Below are positions 15,993 through 26,200 of a DNA stretch of 64,000 bases, in pieces. The notes under the pieces are model-generated. The model was not told where the DNA came from. It ran no database searches and saw nothing but the letters and a program-made list of their open reading frames with translations. The DNA comes from Physcia stellaris (taxonomy: Eukaryota > Ascomycota > Lecanoromycetes > Caliciales > Physciaceae). The stretch is from assembly GCA_018902385.1 (NCBI GenBank), contig JABSSW010000038.1, positions 310,001 to 374,000 on the forward strand. Direction: 5' to 3'. Both the position numbers and the translations under genes were made by a program. Within the stretch, counting starts at the first letter, position 1. Every line of letters begins with the position of its first letter.

Positions 15993-16139
15993 TGTTAGAT
16001 GCTGATCTTGTTTGCTTGTTGACATCTGTCTGTTAGTTAGCTAGCTAACTTTGACTTGACTTGACAGATGAATATATTTCGATTATTTTGTACTTAGCAT
16101 TCTTGAATCTTTTGCATCTTCATCGCATTGTTTTTAACA
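15993..16139 (+). repeat. Right LTR of element C (147 bp)
   Basis: Same termini as the left LTR. It retains more unmutated C and G than the element B sequence just outside it. Confidence 0.92.
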
Positions 16140-17987
16140 AAATGAAATCAATTTACGCGATTGTCAAAAAAACGACGATGTTTTATATTACAAAAATCGA
16201 CTATGAATGTTCGTCGATGTTTTTTTGCTCGTTGATTTTTTCAAAAAAAATTATGAATTTTTCGCATCGAATCATTTTGAATTTAATCGCATGAAAAAAT
16301 TTTTTACGTCGTGATTATTATTGATTCAACATGCGCAAAACAATTCGTCGATACGTACGTAATTGTCACGAATGTCAGCGAACTAAAATTTTCAAAAATC
16401 GTAAAAACGAATTGTTCATTTTTTTGATCATATTTTTGCAACGTTGAACAAATATATTCATTGATTTCATCACGAAACTGTTTGACGTTCACGATCATAA
16501 TGTTATTTGCACGATAATCGACAAACTTAATAAAAAACGTCATTATGCATTCTGTACAGCGAAAAACGAAAACACGAATGTCGAAATCACAGCAAAAATA
16601 CTCATTCAATACGTGTTTCGTATTCATGATTTGTTTTTTTTCATAACATCTGATCGAAATTCTCAATTCGTGTTTTTCGTATGACAAGTTTTTTGCAAGA
16701 TTTTCGACATCAAGTGTAAATTTTTCACGATTTTTCATTCAGAAACTGATGATCAAATCGAAAAAATCAATCAGAATATCGAGAAACAATTGCGACAATA
16801 TTGCAATTATATGCAAAACGATTGAGACGTTTGATTATTTATGATCGAATTTGCAAACAATAACGCGATTTTTGCATTTATTGAATTGTTATCGTTTTTC
16901 GTCAACAAAAATTTTCATTCACGTATGAATTTTTCATCGAATTCTATTTCGTATGTTACGACAAAAAAAGCGATTTTTGATCGTTAAAACGAAAAACATC
17001 ACGAACACAATGCAAAACATTTTCGATTATGTACGAATTCACGTCGAAATAATTCAAAAACGCATAACGACACAAATCAACAAACATCGCAAAATCGTCG
17101 AATACGTCGAAAAAAATTACGTTTTTTTGAATCGACGAAACATCAAAATCGTTAAATCATTCGACAAACTTGATGACAAAAAACTTGATTCATACAAAAT
17201 GTTGAAACGTATGAACAATTTTTATCAATTTGAATTGTTTGAAACAATGCGAATTTATGATGTGTTTCATTGTTGATTTTTACGCAAAAATTTTTGTGAT
17301 TTTTTCGAAAATCAAATCAACGAATTTTTCGATTCTGTCATAATCAACGAAAATTTCGAATGAGAAATGAACGATATTTTAAAATTTCGATATCATTACG
17401 ATCGATTTCAATATCGCGTTAATTGATCGAATTGATCGTATAATCGAATTTGATATTACGTCAAAAATAATGAATTCGATAATGTTCATGACGTGATGAA
17501 AAATTATCATCGAAATCATTTTATCGTCGCAAATTCGAAATCATTCAAAATCACATTTTTCGTGTTTCAAATCGATAATCAAGATTCATTTGCGAATCGT
17601 CGTCGTTTTCGAAAAAAAATCGTCGTTTTGACATTCATTGAAATTACGTTCGATTAGAATTTGAAAATTTCAATTGAATTTGAATTCATTTTGATTTCAT
17701 TCATTCGTTTCAGAATTTTTTTTTTCAATTTCAAATTTCATTATTATCGTTTCGACGTTGTTTACAGTCAAAATTTACGTCGCATAAAAAATTGAATCGT
17801 GTCAAAAACATTTTTAAAAATTGTTGTTCGATTTTATTGAATTGTGAATTGATGCAACATATTGAAAAAATCAGAAAATGATGATCGTGAAAATTTCGAA
17901 TTCTGAATTCGTTTAAGACAATCGACAACGTTTTCGTTTCGAATCAACGACGAATCGTCGAAACGACGTTCGCGAAAAAAAAAATAA

Positions 17988-18217
17988 TGTTACGAACATG
18001 TTTGACAAATAAATTTGACAAATGTTTGACAAATAAATAATTGATATGATATGATCGAACAACGAATTATGTTTTAATTTTACGTCGAAATTAACGTGAT
18101 TTGAGATTTGACGTCGCACATTGTTTGCAATTTCAACATTTTGTATTTATTTGTTTTTGCAAACTTATTGTTTTCGTCTAGTTAGTCAATCAATACAATC
18201 ATACAAGCACGATTCAT
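17988..18217 (+). repeat. 3' LTR of element B copy 1
   Basis: Begins TGTTACGAACATG and is nearly identical to 20,712-20,930. The match ends at about 18,217-18,220, where sequence homologous to the RT/RNase H junction of B (about position 8,000) begins directly. The exact right terminus is uncertain by a few bases. Confidence 0.85.
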
Positions 18218-20930
18218 GATATTCGAAAAAATTTTCAATTTTTTCAAAAAAACGATAATCGAAATTTTCATATTACGACATTACGATCGAATCAAACAAA
18301 TCATTTTGAAAATTGATTTTTTTGATTACATCAATGCGAAAATATTATTTCAATACGACGACGAAAAAATTTTGCATTTCGTTGTTTTTTATAATCGTAA
18401 CATGATTTTAATCGAATGCAATTACGAAATTTATAACAAAAAATTGTTGATCATTATTCGTTGTTTAAAACATTGACGTTTTGAATTTGAAAACATTAAA
18501 AAATCAATCAAAATTTTCATCGATCACAAAAATTTGAAAATTTTCATGACGTCAAAAAAACTAATTTTTCGTCAAATTCGTTGAACAGAAATTTTTCGAA
18601 ATTCAATATTGTTATTCAATTTCAATTCGAAATTCAAAACGTTAAAACAAATGTTTTGATTCGTATGTTTGATTCACGATCAAAAAACGATATTAACGAA
18701 CGACATCAATATCGAAAACAAATATTGTTTATTTCGAAACGATTCGAAATTTACGCGATGAAAATTGACGAATTTATTTATGAACGAATTTTTGTTGTCA
18801 ACAAAATTGACGATGATTGCGCGATTTATCGTGAAATCATCGAACAAAATTTCATTTCAATGAATAAAATTGATTTACGAAATTGCATTGAAAAAAACGA
18901 CATTTTGTATCGAAAAATCGATTTTGAATGTTCGTCGATGTTTTTTTATTCGTTGATTTTTTCAAAAAAATCATGAATTTTTTGTTTCGAAACATTCAAA
19001 TTTTAATCGCATGAAAAATTTTATACGTTGCGATTATTATTGATTCAACATGCGCAAAACGATTCGTCGATACGTACGTAATTGTTATGAATGTCAACGC
19101 ACGAAAATTTTCAAAAATCGTAAAAACGATTTATTTATTTTTTTGATCATATTTTTACAACGTTGAATCGACATATCAATGAATTTCATCATCGAATTGT
19201 TCGACGTTCACGATCATAATGTCATATGCACGATAATTGACAAATTTAACAAAAACGTCATTACGTGTTTTGTATCGTTGACGACGAAAATATCAATGTT
19301 AAAATCACGATCAAAATATTCATCAATTACGTATTTCGTACACATGAATTATTTTTCTCGATAACGTTTGATCGAAATTTTCAATTTATATCGTTCGTTT
19401 GACAAACATTTTGTCGAATTTTCGACATCAAATGTAAATTTTTCATTGTTTTTCATTCAAAAATCGATGAACAAATCGAAAAAATCAATCAAAATATCGA
19501 AAAACTATTGCGACAATATTGCAATTACATGCAAAACGATGAAACGTTTGATTGTTCATGATCGAATTTGCAAACAACAACGTAATATTTGCAACAACAA
19601 AATTATTATCATTTTTCATTAATAAAAATTTTCATTTTCGTATAAGTTTTTCATCAAATTTTATTTCGTATGTTACAACGAAAAAACGATTTTTGATCGT
19701 CAAAACAAAAAATATTATCGACACGATGCAAAATATTTTCAATTACGTACGAAATCATGCAAAAATAATTCAAAAACGTATGACAATTCAAATCAACAAA
19801 CATCGAAAAATCGTAAAATACGTCGAAAAAAATTTCGTTTTTTTCGATCGACGAAACATCAAAACGATCAAATCGTTTGACAAATTCGATGACAAAAAAT
19901 TAAATTTTTACAAAATATTACAACGTATGAACAATTCATATCGATTCGAATTGTTTGAAATCATGCATATTTACGATGTGTTTCATTGTTGATTTTTGCG
20001 CAAAAATTTTCGTGATTTATTCGAAAATCAAATTAATGAATTTTTTGATTTTGTCATAATCAACGAAAATTTCGAATGAAAAATGAACGATATTTTGAAA
20101 TTTCGATATCATTACAATCGTTTTCAATATCGTGTCAATTGATCGAATTGATCGCATGATCGAACATAATATTATGTCGACAACGAAAAATTTGATAATG
20201 TTCGCGACGTGATGAACGATTTTTATCGCATTCATTTCACGATTGCAAATTCAAAATCGTTCAAAACGTTGATTTCAATATTTCAAAACGTCGTCAACGA
20301 ATCAGATTTTTCAGCGAATCGTCGTCGTTTTCGAAAAAAATCGTCATGTTGACACAAATCGAAATTACATTCGATTAAAATTTGAAAATTTCGAATTCAA
20401 TACATTCATTTCGATTTCATTTTCGCAATGTTTTCGCAATTTTTAATTTTCGTTATCGTTTCGATATTATTTACAGTCAAAATTTACGTCGTTTGAAAAA
20501 TCAATCGTGTCAAAAACATTTTCAAAAATTGTTGTCAAATTTTATCGAATTTTGAAACAATAACGAAACATTTGAAAATGAAAAATGATGATCGTGAAAT
20601 TTTTGAATTTTGCAAACATTCAAATCAATCAGCAAAATTTTCAACAAAATTTTTCAATTTCGAAACAACAACGAATCGTCGAAACGACGTTCGCGAAAAA
20701 AATAATAATAATGTTACGAACATGTTTGACAAATAAATTTGACAAATAAATAATTGATATGATATGATCGAACAACGAATTATGTTTTAATTTTACGTCG
20801 AAATTAACGTGATTTGAAATTTGACGTCGCACATTGTTTGCAATTTCAACATTTTGTATTTATTTGTTTTTGCAAACTTATTGTTTTCGTCTAGTTAGTC
20901 AATAATACGTTTATTCAAACACGATTCATG
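18218..20930 (+). mobile_element. Element B copy 2: 5'-truncated, broken
   Basis: Starts abruptly inside the RT/RNase H region (matching copy 1 from about 8,000). It runs through RNase H (18,216-18,476), the linker (18,581-18,976), integrase (about 19,030-19,990) and the 3' LTR (20,712-20,930). It matches 7,990-8,643 plus 16,140-18,217 of copy 1, which confirms that C is a later insertion into copy 1. Many breaks. Confidence 0.88.
20712..20930 (+). repeat. 3' LTR of element B copy 2
   Basis: Begins TGTTACGAACATG and matches the LTR at 17,988. It lacks one short repeat of the TTTGACAAA motif near its left end. Sequence to its right fades into less mutated AT-rich DNA up to about 21,060. Confidence 0.85.
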
Positions 20931-21060
20931 ATAACGCAATTCAATTACACAACAATCATGATGTATTATACAATTATTTCGTGAAAACATTGTAATCTCG
21001 TATCGAAATAACGATTTTCTCGTTTTCAATTAATTATATACGATGTGAATTGTTCAAGAA

Positions 21061-22027
21061 AAAAGTTCGAAAAGTGCTTGATTTGAGTGATGTCACGAAG
21101 ACAAATACGGCCAAAAAGCCGATTTTTGGTCCAGACGTGTAGAAGAGAAGCTCGAGCCCTACGACGCTTCGGCTACACGGCCCGAGACAAGAATACAGTA
21201 CGTTTTAAGTACTTAGTGGGCTAGCACAGCGGGAGACTCTTTAGCTCGCTAGAGAATCACTCCTTGTTCAGCAGCGCATGTTTGAGCCTTGAGGTGATAG
21301 TCGCTCTTTGGATGGATACATTCGGCCGATGCGCTTCGATATTAGATTCCAGCGTTCGACCATCTATCAAACCATTACGTACCCGTAAAGTACTCTGCCA
21401 CTTGTTCCCCTCCCGAATACTCCGCCTAGGCCTCAGAGCACACCCTTAATACCCACCCTCACTCCTATTCCCAAGATGGACTCCCAGAGGAACGATGCTC
21501 GTCTCGTCTTGCTGGCGACCTCGCATCCCCCCCCGCTATGATCTCCCATAACTTCTTGCGTTTCAGCTTTGACTAGCCTGGCGTGGGAGGCTTGTGAGTT
21601 GTGACTTCGTGGTCTACAGTGAGTTGGCACAATGCGTGGTTATTGTCAATTAGTTTGTTCTAACCTTTCTAAGTCATTCGTATACACCTGCAGACATATC
21701 TCGGAGCGCACGAGTGTCGGGTAGCGGCAACAACATAGTGGATCGTAGCGTGAAAGGCGATACGACCTTGCAGCATAGCGGATGGCATACCCGGTGTGAA
21801 AATTCAAAGGTAACGTACATATAACCTCAATCTCTGCTTCAACAAGCGTGAAAGATTCCCGTTAACTATCAGAAGGATTGTCTAACACGAAAGGTTGCGG
21901 TCAACGATCCGGTGGTTGTTAGATATACTCGTACAGCATTTTGCTACTCAATACTAGAGGAGGTAAAACACTGCATTCGTCATCTAATCTCCTGATATGG
22001 AAGGAACTGACTAACACATAAGCTCAG
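21061..22027. other. Intergenic, first unmutated DNA after the repeat block
   Basis: Base composition is normal from about 21,061. No recognisable coding region. A plausible small intron (GTAAAA donor near 21,963, CTAAC branch site, CAG acceptor at 22,027) suggests that an upstream exon of the SET-like gene begins here, but that exon could not be read with confidence. Confidence 0.5.
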
Positions 22028-22528
22028 ATGGAGATCGGATGGAGACAGCCCAGCCACCCCAACCAAATCTTCGTTTCGGCAGGGCCTGGCCGCACCTTGA
22101 CCGCTGTTAGTTTAGTCTCTCTCCCCGCAGGAGCATTTTTCGCACCCATCATCGGCATAACGTCATCACGACGCACATGGACTTCAGTTTAGACTAGTGT
22201 TGACGGTGGCGGCATCGACCTGGACTCCGATCTCGTCTTTTGCAACCATTCATGCCGACCTTCGGTAGTGTTTGACATGAGGAAGCTCGAGGTCAGGGTT
22301 GTGGACAACACCCCACTCAAGGCCGGGGATCCTTTGACATTTTTTTACCCCAGTACCGAGTGGGAGATGGCGGCGCCATTTACATGCGAGTGCCCGGCCA
22401 AGGATGCATCCGGGTGTGGAAAACGCATCATGGGCGCAAAACATGCAGATCGCGTATTTCTGGAGCGCTATTGGTTGAATGATCACATCAAAGATCTCCT
22501 CGCTGCTGCAAGATCAGACGAAGCTTGA
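22028..22528 (+). pseudogene. Broken SET-like protein gene
   Basis: One frame reads through a SET/post-SET-like fold common in small fungal proteins: an AGAFFAPI segment, NHSC (part of the SET cofactor and substrate motif), then LTFFYPSTEWEMA and a Cys-rich post-SET-like tail (CECPAKDASGCGKRI) ending RYWLNDHI. The frame is interrupted by an in-frame TAG at 22,190-22,192, where family members usually carry Gln, so it is probably non-functional. An intron ending at that TAG is possible but would delete a conserved segment. Such genes often sit beside fungal PKS or NRPS genes, which fits the NRPS 740 bp downstream. The catalytic activity of this subfamily is unknown to me. Confidence 0.65.
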
Positions 22529-23269
22529 GCATTACCAATCGCTCGATGTTCTCCGCACATCATCAACAGATCGAAAAGCTTCTCTGCTGGTCGAGCCGCC
22601 ACAGACAGGGTGATCATGCAGGGGTCCTGCAAGGCGACAGATTGCAGATGGACGCATCGTAAACGCGTAGTGAGTGAAGTCTGGACAAAGCGAGTAATTG
22701 TCTGAGCGGCTAGATAACCGAAAAGTCGTTACAATGCAAAGCCTTTGTGAAAATTCCAGTATCGCGCAATCGTGCATTGGGCTCTCGTGCTCAAACATTC
22801 TCTGACTCTGGCTCTACCATCTCGGACGTGCAACTCGATTCACTCCTGGCATGTGTATTTTGGGGCACCCGCTCCAATTACGGAGCCATGGGCGCTACTC
22901 CCAGAGACTACTTGGATAACGAGGAAAAGAGGGTTTGCGAGTGTGGAGCCTGCATGTAAAACACCGCAGCACTTGGACTTTCAATGCCCCCTACCTGAGT
23001 CTAAGATTGCTAGTTACACATGCAGATATACGAGGACTGGGGCGGGGCTGTATGCGTCCTTGGCTTGATCATGCGAACGCCTAGAAAGAGACGTATAAGG
23101 TATGTCTAACCGGGATCTATGTTCTGTGGACATGGACTTGAAAGGCGAGTAGTTGCCAGAGACTCTCGTGGCTCTCACGACCCTTTAAATGCAACGAAAA
23201 AACTGTACAACGTGTGAATAAAGGATCACTTCGTTCGTTGTTCACGACGGACCGCGATATCAGATCATC
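22529..23269. promoter_or_regulatory. Upstream region of the NRPS
   Basis: About 740 bp with no gene I can support. It probably holds the NRPS promoter and 5' UTR. No binding site could be assigned. Confidence 0.4.
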
Positions 23270-26200
23270 ATGGAAGTCTCTCCCCTCCATAGAGACAAGC
23301 GGAATGGCACATTGATGCCCCTCAGCAATTACTCAAGCGCTCAAGATGAATCCTACAAGGCTTTTAGTCTGTTGCCTATAGCAGTGGATGTCGCGGCAGT
23401 CATCAAAGATACCGCGTTAGATTGTGGAGTGCGAGTGGAGGATGTCGAGGACGTATATCCCTGCACACCAATCCAGGCAGGGCTCATGATTTCGACACTA
23501 AAGTCCCCGGCCGCTTATATCTGTTATTTCAGCTATGACATCCTTCGAAGTACTGATATAGAACGTTTGAGATCCGCGTGGGAATATCTGAAAGCTACAG
23601 AACCTATTCTGAGGAACCGCATAGTGTGGAATTCTTCAACAAATAGTTTCCTCCAAGCTACGGTTGCGCATCGATGTGGTAGCTCGATTGGGCATCAGTC
23701 GAAGAGCCTTATGGCATTAGGCCACGACCTCTGCAGGGCCAATTTTACGAAAGACCAGCATTGGAAATTTGAACTTAGTATTCATCACTCCATAGTCGAC
23801 GGCTGGTCAATGCAAATTATCTTGCGGAAGTTGAAGGATATTTATGACAAACAGACTCCTTTGCCTGGACCTCCATTTACCAGTTTCGTTTGCTATCTCA
23901 ACACTGGACAATCTCGTATCTGTAAGGAAACTCGTGAATTTTGGAAGCAGTATCTGGATGGCAGCATAGTGCTGGATTTTCCTGGTCCACCTAAAGATCC
24001 TACTCATGAGCCAACGACAAATAGTGCAAAATGCGTCCAGCTACCTTTGGACATACGAAGGATGGTGGGACTTTATGGAGTATCCCCTGCGACATTGTTG
24101 TACGCAGCTTCAGCAATCGTTCTTGGTGGGATGTCTGAATCAGAGGACGTTATATTCGGGCTCACCCTATCTGGACGAGATGTCTTTCTTGATTCGATAG
24201 AAAGCATGCTAGGTCCAACTATCGCCGTTGTACCGTTCCGAACGCGGCTCGATCCCAAGACCAGTTTGGAAGTATTCCTGAAAGGTATCCAATTACAAAT
24301 TATGACACTAATTCCATTCCAACACTATGGATTGCAGAACATCAGAAAGATCAGTTCAGAGGCAGAGACTGGCTGCCAATTCAGAACTTTGGTCACTGTT
24401 CAACCAAGCAACCAGATCATAGCTGACGGCAAGCTATTCGAGAATATCCGAAACCAAACATATGATCTGATCGATCATCTGCCTCTATCGATCGAATTTA
24501 TTCCTCGAGAAGCTCACCTTCAAATCAATTGTAGCTTTCAGTCAGCATGTATCCATGAAAGTGGAGTTGAGCATGTGTTATCGAACCTCAAATATGTCCT
24601 GGAGGCATTATCAGAATTAAGCCCGTCATCCGAGTTAGCTCAGGCCCGGTTCACTAAAGGTCGGGAGTTCTACAGATCGCCTTCCCAGGCTCTGGCTCAA
24701 CATCATCCACCCTTGTCACCAACGCCGAGCTCATGTGGATCAGAGAAGATAGGCACAACAACTAGCCGCCTCCCTGAAACAGATTCGGAGCTCAAGCTTG
24801 AAGCAATATTTCAGCAAACTTTTCAGATTACAGGAAGAGTCGCAACAACGGCCAATTTCTTTGAGCTCGGCGGTGATTCTTTTTCCGCCATAAACATTGC
24901 GGTTGCTGCTAGGAAGCGTGGCTACAAACTCTCAATGGGTCAGATTTATCAAAATCCTCGCCTTGGGGATCTTGCTGCCATCGCCGAGGCTCTCCCTGAA
25001 TCAGTATCCGGTCTCGATGCCAATAATGTTGCCTTTTCCTCACCTCCTGAAAATTTATCACTACTTCGAGTGGAGGCAGCGCGTTTATGCTGTATATCAG
25101 AGGACGATATTGAAGACATATATCCTGCATCGGCGTTCCAAGAGGATCTTACTTCAGGCTTCTTTAGTGAAGCTGCTAGCCTAGGCAACGACAACTATGT
25201 AGCTACCATTGTTTTGGGATTATTCCAAGGAGTAAGTTTTGAGAGGCTCTCGGACGCAGTCATACTTCTGGTCTCTCAAAATCCAATACTTAGAACACGA
25301 TTGATCCATTCCTCACATGGAACAATGCAGGTTGTTACTAAGGGAACTTCGTGGGTGAGTCACTACGTCATAACGTATCATGAGTGTTTCCGAATTCATG
25401 GCGAACACAGCTAACGCATCGTGAAGAGCATGGCCCATGATCCCTCGCAGCGTCTTTACTTCGGAGAGGGCAAGCCACTTTTCTACTACATGCTAGATCC
25501 AGGCCTTGCTGGAAGCCCACCGCGCCTGATTCTGACTATTCACCATACACTGTACGATGCTTGGACTTTGACTATGTTTCAGGACGACCTGAATCATCAG
25601 TACTTCTCTCCGCAAGTAGCACGACGCGGGCGACAGCCATACGCTTGTTTCATTCAGTATCTCGCGACTTTGGACGAAGCAGCAGCAGCAGCCTATTGGA
25701 CCAACCAATTGGCTGATACAACTCTCTTTCAATTCCCTGAAGTTCCTAATACTCACTACAGGCCACAAGCGAAGAGCTTTTCAACAATGAAAGAAAATGT
25801 GAACCTGACTAACATTAAGGCAAAAGGCATATCTGCCGCGACAGTGATAGCATGTGCATGGGCTGTGCTTCTTTCTTCCTATTGCAATACCGAAGCTATC
25901 TGTTTCGGTACGGTATTTTCAGGAAGGGAAGCGTCCATTGAAGACATCGTGGGACCGACAATCTCCACCGTCCCAATGAGACTCACAGTTGATCATTCTC
26001 AGAAGGTTGAAGACTTTTTGACCAGCACACAAAACTGCTTGCTTGAAATGCAAACATTCCAGCATTATGGCCTTGGAAAAATATCAAAACTACTTACTGA
26101 GGGCCCTCAGAACGCTTGTAAATTCACATCGCTTCTAGTTATGCAACAAAATCTGAGCCAATCGATAGCAGAGGAGCATGGAGTTTTGTTCGACATGATT

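Larger units (their letters stand above)
8644..16139 (+). mobile_element. Element C: broken Ty3/Gypsy chromovirus nested in element B
   Basis: LTRs at both ends begin TGTTA and end TAACA. The flanking five bases are GAATG (8,639-8,643) and AAATG (16,140-16,144), a target duplication differing by one G/A. Internal order is gag (about 9,370-10,020), further gag and protease (about 11,680-12,220), reverse transcriptase (about 12,700-13,300), RNase H (to about 14,000), integrase (about 14,200-15,300), and a chromodomain-like C terminus near 15,440-15,560. It is broken in many places but clearly less mutated than B, so it is younger. Confidence 0.92.
4440..18217 (+). mobile_element. Element B copy 1: broken Ty3/Gypsy retrotransposon, split by element C
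   Basis: On the plus strand, gag-like frames lie at 4,762-5,600 and a zinc-knuckle region near 5,800. The protease region is about 5,955-6,220, reverse transcriptase about 7,150-7,860 and RNase H about 8,030-8,260. A linker runs to 8,643. Element C (8,644-16,139) then interrupts, and B resumes at 16,140 with the integrase zinc-binding region (about 16,330-16,400), core, and C-terminal part (16,953-17,276). The 3' LTR starts at 17,988. No matching 5' LTR was found. Heavily mutated, many breaks, older than C. Confidence 0.85.
1..21060. other. AT-rich, RIP-like hypermutated retroelement block
   Basis: The block is almost free of CC and GG. In the outer elements it is also very poor in CT and AG, while CA, TG and CG remain common. 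Every recognisable reading frame belongs to Ty3/Gypsy gag-pol and is broken. Encoded peptides almost lack proline and glycine because CCN and GGN codons are gone. Normal composition returns abruptly at about 21,060, roughly 130 bp beyond the last LTR. No host gene was seen inside. Confidence 0.93.

Noticed and set aside
1-21060. AT-rich block as a centromere or mitochondrial insertion
   Set aside because: Order and content are Gypsy gag, protease, RT, RNase H and integrase with LTRs. No mitochondrial gene is seen, and the composition is explained by C-pyrimidine mutation.
22027-22200. Intron ending at the TTTAG of 22,188-22,192 that would remove the stop in the SET-like gene
   Set aside because: The only upstream donor in phase would delete the conserved AGAFFAPI segment, so a true stop is more likely.
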